Shown piece after piece: positions 21,066 through 30,199 of a stretch of 64,000 nucleotides of DNA (positions are counted from its first letter, which is position 1; each line of letters begins with the position of its first letter). This DNA comes from Tanypteryx hageni. Lineage: Eukaryota > Arthropoda > Insecta > Odonata > Petaluridae. The translations under genes and the position numbers were made by a program. The notes beneath the pieces are model-generated. The model was not told the DNA's origin and searched no databases. It was given only the letters and a program-made list of their open reading frames with translations. The stretch lies in contig CM054120.1 in assembly GCA_028673005.1 (NCBI GenBank), positions 76,629,533-76,693,532 on the forward strand, in the 5' to 3' direction.

Positions 21066-21360
21066 ATTATTTGACATTTTTTCTCCTATTCTTATATCAA
21101 AACAGTTGTTTGAGTGATTATAGAGCAAAACCTTGATTTCACCCCTTTAATCTGCATCTATAACTCCTGCACCCACTTCTATTCCTTATTTTATGGAGAG
21201 AACTGATTTTGATGTTAATCTCCCATATAAACCAGGAGAAATCGCAATGCTCAATCCCATTGAAATTAATTTTTTGCTTCTTTTCGGTCCACAGATATTT
21301 TCTGCACTCCTAATATCATTTCCAGCAGAATTGGTATAACCTCTCTCGGAAAAGGAAACA
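21066..21360 (-). pseudogene. dUTPase pseudogene
   Basis: On the minus strand the conserved dUTPase motifs can be read in order: NSAGNDIRSAE (motif 1 region), KLISMGLSIAISPGLYGRL with TSKS (motif 2), GIEVGAGVIDAD followed by RGEIKVLLYNHS (motif 3) and IRIGEKM (motif 4 region). Two in-frame stops interrupt it, one before GIEVGAG and one replacing the Tyr of the DADYRG block. dUTPase hydrolyses dUTP and is carried by many DNA viruses and some mobile elements. The broken copy lies next to an OB-like pseudogene in the same direction. Host or viral origin cannot be decided from the sequence. Confidence 0.75.
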
Positions 21361-21464
21361 CTTTAGTGATCATCACGTCCATGGTATAAAATGTCTATAA
21401 ATAATAGAAAATAAAACAAAAGTAAAAAATTAAAAAAATGTTCTTTATAAAATTGAATTACATT

Positions 21465-21772
21465 TTAAACAAATTCCATTTCATATTTGTTATTAATAAA
21501 GCCTATATGTTTTAATTTGTATATGTCGTTTTGGCTATTTATTTCTGCAATCTCCTTCTCTAATTTGTCAGGATCAAATCGTTGAGGTAGAAATACTTTG
21601 AACTCTTTTTCGTTTTCTTTTTCAGTGTGGTTAATATCGATTTCCTATATTTAGTTGTAATAGCCTCCATTATAATAATTGTATATTCCGAGTTACTTGG
21701 AAGATCTTTGAAATTTTTTAATAAAGTTTCATTATTTTCATTGAACCTCCTTTTCAAATCCATCAAAAACAT
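21465..21772 (-). pseudogene. OB-fold-like transposon or virus protein, frameshifted
   Basis: From ATG 21772 the frame gives LLKNFKDLPSNSEYTII, then TTKYRKSILTTLK. After a frameshift in a Lys-rich run near 21630 another frame gives FKVFLPQRFDPDKL and ends KYEMEFV at 21465. The TTKYGKSILVTL / FLPKR pattern is that of small proteins common in insect mobile DNA that look like OB-fold single-strand binders (inference, from memory of the pattern). It is followed 100 bp downstream by the dUTPase pseudogene in the same orientation, so both may come from one element. Confidence 0.45.
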
Positions 21773-22064
21773 ATCAATGTATGAGATAAGACAAATACTT
21801 ACTGACTTTATATTAATTAATTTAGGTAAATAGTATATTACTTACGGTTATCTCACAATAATCTTGAAAAATGATTAACTTGCAAATGTAAAAATGGCAA
21901 TCTCAATACCGCGGAGATTAAAAGCCGATGCACTTCTTTACCACAGATTCAATGATGAACGTACGCCTATTAAGCTCTTATATACCTTAAGATCGCTCAA
22001 TTTATCCTTGAAATAATTTCAATGACCACATCAGCAAATTAGATAATGATTGCGTCATTTTCAA

Positions 22065-22405
22065 ACTACGCAATAGAGCTATAACCTCGAATAAGCACAA
22101 GTATGCAGTGGCTTCGAGAACTCGTGTCGTTACTGCGCAATAAAGTGTCCTTGGCGATTTCCCATAGCCTTAAATTGTCCAGGCATGCTCTGGTCTTGAG
22201 TCCCCATGCGGTTACTGCGCAATACAGTCTTCTTGGAGTTTTAACATAGCCTTGAGTTGACCAGGTGTGTTGCGGTCTTGATGTACGAGTACGAAGTTTG
22301 ATTGCAGGTGTCCTAGAGTACACGTGTTCCGACTATATAATAGGGTGACCTTGACCTTTAGCTTGACCTTGACCTGTGCCAGAACCGCTAAAATCACCCT
22401 ACTTA
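22065..22405 (-). repeat. Dispersed repeat, copy 2 (inverted relative to 6678-6960)
   Basis: The reverse complement contains GTAGGGTGATTTTAGCGG, the paired AAGGTCAAG blocks and the ACACGTGTACTCTAGG block of copy 1. Longer and less decayed at its outer end than copy 1. Confidence 0.7.
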
Positions 22406-22531
22406 CAAACTTACTGACATAAGCTTCAGAATCTCTTCGGTGTTTTTAATTGATGTTCAATTCATTTGTTTCATAAATCTTTGTTCCTTTGTGAAGACAA
22501 CGCGTGTAGAAGAGGAGCCAAAGTGTCCTTC

Positions 22532-22727
22532 ATGGCATCTAATGCTGCCGGAGTTGCTGCGAGAGCCGGTGCAAGACACAGAGCCAGAGCCGCTGACGGA
22601 GATGGCAACGACATAGGAGAAGAAGAACCTCCGAGCGACAGGGCAATTAGGGCCCTTGACGTGATTGTGCTCGGCATGGAACAAAACGAACCGGACAACC
22701 CACGCTTGGTGATGTTATCATTGAGAC
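22532..22727 (+). CDS. Duplicated gene family A: candidate first exon 1
   Basis: ATG at 22532, open to a donor AC|GTAAGC after 22727, 65 codons plus one base (phase 1). Ala/Arg-rich start, then DGNDIGEEEPPSDRAIRAL and DVIVLGMEQNEPDNP. It is 90 percent or more identical to the exon at 24217 and preceded by the same leader (TTTGTTCCTTTGTGAAG near 22490). The ancestral start seen in 29457 (ATGAGTACAAG) is changed here, so translation must begin at the later ATG. The common acceptor would be at 25177. Function unknown. Confidence 0.42.
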
Positions 22728-23547
22728 GTAAGCAAAATCCTTCTATTTATTAACACTTAGTTTTCTAGGTAGTTATCTACCTCGTCTCGTTCACTTTGTT
22801 ATAGAGAAAGGAAAGTTTAAAAATAAATTCTTTTGTCATTAAAATAAGTATTAAAAAAAACTGGAATCAAACCCCAATGTTTTATCTTATCTACAGAATT
22901 CAATAAACCATAAATATTATACACTTTTTAAATTTGAAAACGTCCTACATAAAACAACAATTTAAATAGAAGATATCCCGTTTTCTCTCGTATCTTTTTC
23001 TATTAAACCCCTGTAAACGATCCGTTTTTCCCTTGTGTGAATATGATCACCCCAGCGTAAGAGACGCCGCGCGCACACATTGCACGAGGTCCCTCGATTT
23101 TCCTAGACGGCTCTGATTATTAAAAAATTACGTTAAAATTACCCAAATAACCGCATTCGCCCAGGTTCCTTTTTCACAGTTTTAAATGCACCGATTCATA
23201 TGTTCTGGATAGAAATCACCGCAAAAATCACTTTCGATACGTTTTTCGAGATTTTGGTCTCTTTCTTGAAAAAATCCCGATAAGTGCCTACTCGGAAATG
23301 GACTCGAACGGGTACCGCACGTAAGACGTCACGCCGCAAACAACCAATGAGGAATAACCACGGCATTTGAGGAGACGAGGTAGGGATGGAAAAAAGATGA
23401 GAATGGAAAGTACGCCGGCAAAGCACCCACTATTTTCACTCGCACCCAAGTGGACTCCCTCGACGGTTCATTTCTTGTTGACTCCGCTCCACGCAGTCAA
23501 AACACCGACATTTAGAAGAACTCTCGGCAAGAACTCGCGAAGACATC

Positions 23548-23731
23548 ATGAGTACAAGCGGAACCGGAGGCCCGTCCACCTCATCTTCCGGAGCCTCTGC
23601 TGAAAATGGCCAAGATATAAGAGACGAAGAACCCCCGGGAAACGGGGGACGTAAGACATTTCATGTGTCTGTGATCAAGATAGAAGAAAGCGACCCCGTT
23701 ATACCACTTCTGGTGACGATCCCACTGACAC
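23548..23731 (+). CDS. Duplicated gene family A: candidate first exon 2, divergent type
   Basis: ATG at 23548, 61 codons plus one base, donor AC|GTATGC. Ser/Gly-rich start (MSTSGTGGPSTSSS), then IRDEEPPGNGG and VIKIEESDPVIPLLV. It shares the D-E-E-P-P centre and the V.(M/I)E....P.(I)P.LV end with the other family members. Its upstream region (CGCACCCAAGTGGACTCCCT, about 23440) is the same as that of the exon at 28955. Unknown function; possibly joined to 25177 (AA AAG AGG...). Splicing is predicted only. Confidence 0.42.
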
Positions 23732-23839
23732 GTATGCGATATATTTCACTATCTTAAGCCATTAATTCTCTAGATGCCTAACTAGTTTGCCTAATGGCCA
23801 AACAATAATCCAAAATAATCACATAAGTAGAGAAAAGTT

Positions 23840-23945
23840 TGCTTTTTAGAATCTACTTTCGCCGAATCACCACCAAAGACGCCTGCATCGCAGCCGATAT
23901 GCGAATCTGGCTTTTCGTTATTCATAATCTTTTGCTAATTATTTC
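23840..23945 (+). repeat. Short dispersed repeat R (six related copies in window)
   Basis: Core AGAATCTACTTTCGCCGAATC followed by GCATCGCAGCCGA and TTCATAATCTTTTGCTAAT. Related copies lie at about 24525-24640, 29750-29870 and 54345-54430 on the plus strand and 54000-54090 on the minus strand. Three copies sit just downstream of family A/B first exons, so the repeat may have been copied with that gene. Confidence 0.65.
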
Positions 23946-24216
23946 CGTTTCTTATACCTTATTGCTTATCTGTTAACGTTTTAATGGGGCAATAAATTAC
24001 GTTTAAGCAATGGCATGGAGATGATATAAAGGTTCCACAATATCGAAAATTTTGAAAAAATCCAAGTCCATCATCCCCAGGCCTCCACAAAAACCTACTG
24101 ACATAGGCTTCAGAATCACTCCGGTGTTTTTTAATCGATGTTCAATTCATTTGTTTCATACATCTTTGTTCCTTCGTGAAGGCAACGCGTGTGGAAGAGG
24201 AGCCAAAGTGTCCTTC

Positions 24217-25208
24217 ATGGCATCTACTGCTGCCGGAGTTGCTGCGAGAGCCGGTGCAAGACACAGAGCCGGAGCCGCTGACGGAGATGGCAACGACATA
24301 GGAGAAGAAGAACCTCCGAGCGACAGGGCAATTAGGGCCCTTGACGTGATTGTGCTCGACATGGAACAAAACGAACCGGACAACCCACGCTTGGTGATGT
24401 TATCAATGAAACGTAAACAAAATCCTTCTATTTATTAACACTTAGTTTTCTAGGTAGTTATCTACCTCGTCTGGTAGCTGAAAACAAATTAAAAAATTAG
24501 CGCTTCACCATTTAAAAAAATTTATAATCTGCTTTCGGCGAATCACCACTGAGGACAGTTGCATCCAAGCCGAAATACGCATCTGTTTTTTGTGAATCAT
24601 AACCTTTTACTAATTATTTCAATTTCGTATGATTCAGTGCTTACCATAGAATTTTGTTAATACGGCGATGAACGTACTTTAATTAATAGCGTGGAGACGA
24701 TGTAATCCTTCCGTGACTTCGAAAGCTTTAAAAATTCTCAGTTCATCATCACTCGTCATCCACACAAACCTCCAAATATCAACTTCAGAATCAACTCGAG
24801 TGTATTTTCATCGATATTGATGATAATTATTTGTTTCGCCCATGCTTACGTAAAACATACTATGTACTCTATTATTATGTTATATTTGTTACATTATTGT
24901 CGATATAAGTCCGCCAGGACCATTGGGCGTTTAATAAAATTATTTTTCGTTTTCAAAGCGCATACCTGGGACTAACTGTAATTAATGATAAAAAGAAGTC
25001 CCGTATAACGGAACAAAGCATGTGCGTTTCTCGGTTGACATGTAATGATTAGTTCATATCTGCTGCGCAGTTTATTTTTCAAGATGCTTAAGATTATAAC
25101 GATAATTTCAAAAGATATTATTGAAGATGTGCATTAATAATTACTCACAAATACACCTTCTTCCTGTATTTTTCAGAAAAGAGGCGCTCAAGAATGCAAC
25201 AGCCATAG
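24217..25208 (+). CDS. Duplicated gene family A: two-exon gene (hypothetical)
   Basis: Exon 1 is 24217-24412 (65 codons plus one base, donor AC|GTAAAC). Exon 2 is 25177-25208 after the acceptor TGTATTTTTCAG. The phase-1 join adds a short basic end (QKRRSRMQQP) and a TAG at 25206. AATAAA is at 25396. The protein would be about 75 residues: Ala/Arg-rich, an acidic DGNDIGEEEPPSD centre, a hydrophobic DVIVLDMEQNEPDNPRLVM part and a basic tail. The second copy of the gene at 28955-30024 has a homologous intron, last exon and poly(A) region, which supports the model. Not recognised; no domain seen. Confidence 0.45.
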
Positions 25209-25559
25209 TCACTGCATTATGGAAGTGAGGAAAATGCAGATTAAACACCATTTCGGCTTACCACCATTACTTCATGTCTGCGTCTTGATATTTTCTAGTA
25301 GAAACGACAATGCTTGTGTTTAAATGTGATGTTTAATTTTCAACATTAAAGCATTATTTCTATATTTGAAAACTGTCGTAAATATTATTTTCTTTAATAA
25401 AAACCCCATGGTGAAAAATACTGTTTTTGTTATAATTTAACCTCTAACTGAAATTTTCGAATGTGCGAAAAAATGTCTCTCCTACTTCATTTTCAGATTT
25501 AAATCCTGCATGAGTAGTTTAAATTAAAAGAATAAAATAAAAAGCTTAAAATTCTTCTC

Positions 25560-26160
25560 AAGATAAATTCAACATTTTGTCTGCCCTAGACGGTCACCTA
25601 GATATATTCGCCCCTGCCGCAATTATTCCGAGTACCTGCTTATCTAAGCTTTCTGATATGTTTCTCCAGAACAGTGTTCTATAACTGGAAGTCTCGAAAC
25701 GTTTCAGAGGAGTCGAGGAGACGGAAAAATTTTGTTTAATAATTTAAAAATTGTATCTTTCAGTTTACTTTAATTTCATTATTTTTTCACATTATGAATA
25801 TTAACTCGACTTTGTTGGCCTTAATGTCAAGATATTCCACCTTAAAGCGACAGAGATTAACTTTCACTGAACCACAATTTATTACATACTACCCGATGGT
25901 TGACATCATCTTGATCTCGTGAGTATAAGTTAATCTTTGACGTTTTTCATTATGAATATTAACGAAAAACTTGATTTTCTCTAAGTATTCCTATCAAATT
26001 TTTGCATTTGTTGGTAGATGGCTGGAGTTACGAGAGTAGCAACAAGGTCAGTTGCCATAATAGGGGTCAAAACAAGATCGGTAGCCGTAAGAAAAGGTCC
26101 CACAGCCGTTAATAATTGTGAGTCGCTTCTCTAGAACATTCGACCTAGCGATCACCCGAC
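25560..26160 (+). repeat. Inverted segmental repeat, left copy, with conserved short ORF
   Basis: Matches the reverse complement of 52000-52570. Shared blocks include CGCAATTATTCCGAGTACCTG, CGACAGAGATTAACT, GTGAGT at 25919, the CATTTGTTGGTAG acceptor-like site and the downstream GACCTAGCGATCAC. An ORF of 38 codons at 26018-26134 starts directly after the AG (MAGVTRVATRSVAIIGVKTR); the other copy has MGGIKRVAVRSPAIIG. The donor GTGAGT and acceptor are conserved in both, which looks like two exons of an unknown gene. Confidence 0.6.
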
Positions 26161-26950
26161 ACCCTTAGAGCGTTAAACCAATTCAAATTTCAGAACAATA
26201 CGACTCGGTGAACTAAATATTTTTATTTATGATTCTTTCCGCATTAAACTTGTTATTTTATCAGACCTACGTCTATTACTAAACACCATTGTGGCGAGCA
26301 TATTTTTTCTAAATAGATACCAATCCAAGGACGTAGATATCTGTTTTTCCTTTATGTTTGTAATACATCTCTCACGTGAAGTTAAAAAAAACCTTCATTA
26401 CCTTTAACAATGACAGATAAGAATAAAGAAATATTCTCAGAACAGCGACAAATAGAATTACGCCCGATATAACTGGAATGTCAAGAGGTAAACTGCGCAA
26501 CATCTCCCAATGAGTGAGTGAATTATATAGCTTTGTCACTTCATAAAAATTTCAAGTAAACTTTGCCATGGTAATTAACGAATCCACATTACCATATTCT
26601 AATTTTTACTATGGACAAAAGTTTCATAGACCTGAAGATGTTTCCTGGAATGGGCACGAAACTGTTGTCACCAAAAGTCACCAGACGCGGTGGATCACCG
26701 GAAGCCATGAATCCAGTCACCAAACACCGCGGAAGCCTTCAAAACAATTTCAAGGCACCAGTTTATTTTTTATAAATACAACTTTTTCAAATTTAACAAT
26801 CTCCGATATTTCCAACGGTAGACTACGAAAGAAATTCGAAAAACTTGAGCAGGGTTGTAATCACAAGAAATAATGTAACGTGACATGAAATACCTATGAT
26901 TATCATTATTGCTGTTAGCTTCTGCCACTTCGGCCGGTGATTGGCTTGCC
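26160..26950. other. No recognised gene; part of a segmental duplication
   Basis: The part around 26760-26920 (CAACTTTTTCAAATTTAAC...GACTACGAAAG...CATGAAATACC) matches 30780-30905, extending the similarity between the A and B gene blocks. A 101-codon open frame at 26568 has no recognisable feature. Confidence 0.4.
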
Positions 26951-27098
26951 TCAGCCGGGGTGGTACGATGTATAGGTGGGATGACGCCTGGGAAGGCAGT
27001 CGTTCGGATTGAGGCTGTCGGAGCGTGCCGCCAGGTCTCTTCGCTTTATTCGTCCATCACTCGCGCGTTTTATTTATTTAAATTTCTTATTAAAAACT

Positions 27099-27513
27099 TT
27101 ATCGTTCGGCGTTCGCCCTGAAAGTATTTCGTCTACGGCTATACCGAGATCTACATAACATAAGTCCAGAACCTTTAGACAATGCAGCCAAAACGGCCAT
27201 GTTACCAATATGTATAACATTAGTACAATACATTGGAGTAATTTCAAGCATAAACACTGCAGCCATTAGGGCAGCAAGGGCATAGCCCCAATAAATGGGC
27301 AAAGGCTTGGCATACGGTCAAGGGCCGGCACACCCAGGCGTGGCGTCGGAATAAACGTCATATACCACGGACCAATTGGAAAACAAACGTTCCTTTTTAA
27401 ACAAATCCTCTGACCATCATCGTAGTAACCACACCGTGTCCCTAAAAAACCCATTCTTTACAACAAGCATAGGCAAAGACAAAGTATAAGAAACCCAACA
27501 TATATTTTCTCAT
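27099..27513 (-). pseudogene. Secreted, Cys- and Pro-rich membrane protein remnant (unknown)
   Basis: The ATG ending 27513 begins a typical signal peptide (MRKYMLGFLYFVFAYACC). A frameshift in a T run near 27447 leads into GTRCGYYDDGQRICL and FIPTPRLGVPALD. A second frameshift near 27300 leads into a hydrophobic segment and a basic end (RSRRRNTFRANAER) at 27099. AATAAATAAA follows on the minus strand. Not recognised. The order signal peptide, Cys-rich ectodomain, membrane segment and basic tail suggests a small type I membrane protein. It ends beside the hAT cluster. Confidence 0.35.
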
Positions 27514-27559
27514 TTTACTGGGCCGCAGGAAAAAAAGTTTGAAAACCCCTCGTCTAGAG

Positions 27560-27883
27560 CAGTGGAGGCCAGCCTTTTTTCATGGCGGGCCGCATTCGTA
27601 GTTGTGAATGCTTCGGAGGGCCGCATTGGAAGTCACGAGAGCTTCAGCGAGCCGGATGAGTGTTTACATTAGAAGTTACCAAGGGAACTGTGGTATCATA
27701 TGAGCAAAAATCAAGTCTAAATAAATTACTATTGTTAAAGCTCCACCAGAAAAGGTTTTGAGTAGATAATTATGCTGAAAAAATATGAAATCGTCTATAT
27801 CAAATTTTACCGATTTCATCATAGCTTCGCGGGCCGCATATAGTGCTCTCGGGGGCCGCGGGTTGGGAACCTATGGTCTACAG
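27560..27883 (+). mobile_element. hAT miniature element (MITE) 1
   Basis: Begins CAGTGGAGGCCAGCC with GGCGGGCCGCATTCG, ends GGGTTGGGAACC...CTACAG. The internal sequence is clearly the same family as 60628-60946 (GTTGTGAATGCTTCGGAGGG). Flanks are CTAGAG on the left and TCTGGAC on the right, decayed duplications. Non-coding. Confidence 0.7.
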
Positions 27884-27890
27884 TCTGGAC

Positions 27891-28230
27891 CAGGGGTGAG
27901 CAAACATTTTACGTGGCGGGCCACATTAACATTTGCAGATTCTTAGGCGGGCCGCAAAAACAGATGAAAACGTTTCTGTGGGCCACGTTAGGGTTTACAT
28001 CGGAAGTGATTTCAGATAATGCGAGGGATCCTGTTCATGAAAAATCGACAATAAATAATGCAATATCCCCATAACATCGCTGGAAAGGTTTTCCGGCCAT
28101 AATTTTAACCTTCAAATATGAAATTATCTGTATTTTATATTACGGTTCGCTTTCATAATAGCATCGCGGGCCACATAAAATGTCACCGAGGGCCACATGT
28201 GGTCCACGGGCCGTGGTTTGCCCACCCCTG
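27891..28230 (+). mobile_element. hAT miniature element (MITE) 2
   Basis: Ends CAGGGGTGAGCAAAC and GTTTGCCCACCCCTG are inverted repeats; flanks GTCTGGAC and GTCTAGTC match at 6 of 8 positions, as expected for an old 8-bp hAT duplication. Non-coding; GGCGGGCCACA and GGGCCACATG repeat the theme of MITE 1. Confidence 0.75.
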
Positions 28231-28245
28231 GTCTAGTCTCTAGAC

Positions 28246-28512
28246 CAGGGGTGGTCAAACTGGATAAATTTGCGAAGTGCTACGCACTATTTAAAACATA
28301 CTATCAATATATAGACAGTTTAAGTACTTATGGCAGATTGAATTTCCATCCTAAAGTCATCTTTTTCACCTTTCTATAATTATCTTCCTCCCTAATGATT
28401 CGGCGGTTAGGTAAGCCGATGAGTTAATAAAAATCAAAAGTGCAAATTGTCTGAAGGCATCGCGGAACACCTAAAATAGAGTCTCGGGCCACAGGTTGCG
28501 CACCACCGCCCT
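28246..28512 (+). mobile_element. hAT miniature element (MITE) 3, decayed
   Basis: Begins CAGGGGTGGTCAAACTGG after TCTAGAC, ends near GGGCCACAGGTTGCGCACC followed by TAGACC. Third member of the cluster; its right end is eroded. Confidence 0.55.
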
Positions 28513-28954
28513 AGACCATTAAACATAGGTAACTATGTCACATAAATTTATTTTTATGACGTATTCCCATCCATTTCAATTTATCGCCAAAAACACGTAG
28601 GTCTAAAGAAGAGCGATGTTCACCGCCTGAGATCATGTTCTTGTCATCTATCTCGTGATAGGGCGTGATATTCGGATTAATGAGAAAGAAGTCTACACGG
28701 AGTCTTACTTATCTCACATAAGCATTCCAAGGCATGGTCATCTGTGATGAGTCAGACTGATGCGCATAGCGCGGCATACCAGCGTAGCGTGCGGAGTGGA
28801 GGAGCGGAGGAATGAAAGGGGGGAGGATAAATCACGCCGCCGCCGCCTCTTTTTTCATTCGCACGCAAGTGGACTCCCTGGACGGTTTAGTTCTGGACTA
28901 CTCCGCTCCAAGCCTTCCTACAACTCTCTGTCGCCTTTCCTACGCGAGGACACC

Positions 28955-30024
28955 ATGACAGCAAGAGCAGTCGGGGGACCGTCCACTCCACCTGCCCTAG
29001 CCGGAGATGTCGACGGCATACGGGAACAACCTCCGAGTACAACGGGGACAAAATCTGCAGATGTGGCTGTGATCCAGGTGGTAGAAAACGATTCGGACAT
29101 CCCAATGCTGGTGATGAGGGCACTCACACGTAAGAGAAATTCTACCTTTTCTTTAAACCTTAGTTTGCTAGATAGTTAATGAGCTCGTCCAGTGGCCGAA
29201 AAAAAATACAAAACAAGCACAAGCACAGAAAATTTTATTTATCTCTATCCCAGTCAATAGAGCAATGATAGTTCTTAAATTAATCCCGTTGAGACGATGT
29301 AAGGGTTCCGCAACTTCGAAAAGTTTGGATATCCACGGTTTATCATCACTCGTCATCGACACTTATCTTCTAAAATAAGATTAGGAATCTACTCGGGTTT
29401 TGGTATGGTATTAATTTTATTTGCTTCACACATCTTTGTTCCTTCGCGAAGTAATCATGAGTACAAGAGGAGCCGGGGGGCCTTCCACGTCATATGCCGC
29501 TGCCGGAGATGGCAACGTCGGACGAGACGAAGAACCGCCGAGAAATGGGCCGTTTAAGGAAAGTTCATGTGATTGTGATGGAGGCGGAACAAAACAATCC
29601 AGACATCCCAGGCCTGGTGATGGCAGCACTGAGTCATAAGCAGAATTGTTCCCTTTTTTAACCCTTAGTTCGCTAGATAGTTAACAAGCTCGTCTCGTGG
29701 CAGAAAACGACTTACAAAATTCGCATTTGAGCATTAAAGAAAATGTTTTTGGAAACTGCTTCCGGCGAATCGCCACCCAAAACGGCTGCATCCCAGCCGA
29801 GATGTGCATCTTGTTTTTCGTCGGTCATAACCTTGTGCTAACTATTTCAATTTCTGATACGTCAGTGCATATCTTTGAACTTTGTTAATAGGGCGATGAA
29901 CGTCCTTTAACTAATCGCGTGGAGACGATGTAAGGGTGGCTTTCAAAACTTGGAGAATAATGATTATGATAAATGCCCATTTTTTCTGAAATTTTCAGAA
30001 ATGAATCTCCCCGGCATTCAGTAG
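28955..30024 (+). CDS. Duplicated gene family B: two-exon gene (hypothetical)
   Basis: Exon 1 is 28955-29129 (58 codons plus one base, donor AC|GTAAGA): MTARAVGGPSTPPALAG, then IREQPPSTTG and VIQVVENDSDIPMLVMRAL. Exon 2 is 29999-30024 after TTTTCAG, adding QMNLPGIQ and TAG; AATAAA at 30191. Leader and upstream sequence match those of 23548 (CGCACGCAAGTGGACTCCCT). Exon 2 and its 3' flank match 25177-25400. The whole block 28740-30900 is a diverged duplicate of 22410-26920. Function unknown. Confidence 0.42.
29457..29638 (+). pseudogene. Duplicated gene family B: first-exon copy with lost donor
   Basis: ATG at 29457 gives MSTRGAGGPSTSYAAAGDG and VGRDEEPPRNG. A frameshift after about 33 codons separates the conserved V.VMEAEQNNPDIPGLVM part, readable in another frame. 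The splice donor seen as CGTAAG in the other copies is CATAAG here (29635), so it is probably not used. It keeps the ancestral start ATGAGTACAAG that the 22532 and 24217 copies lost. Confidence 0.45.
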
Positions 30025-30199
30025 CCATGGTGACTGCAATAGGGAGGAGAGGAAAACGACGACAGAACAGCATTCACATCGAATTCACTTCTCTGCCAAA
30101 AAATTTTCTAGGGGAAACGACAATGCCTTTATTTGAATACGAAGTTTAATTTTCCTAAGCATGAATATTGTCTTTAGCATTCTTTTCTTCAATAAAACC

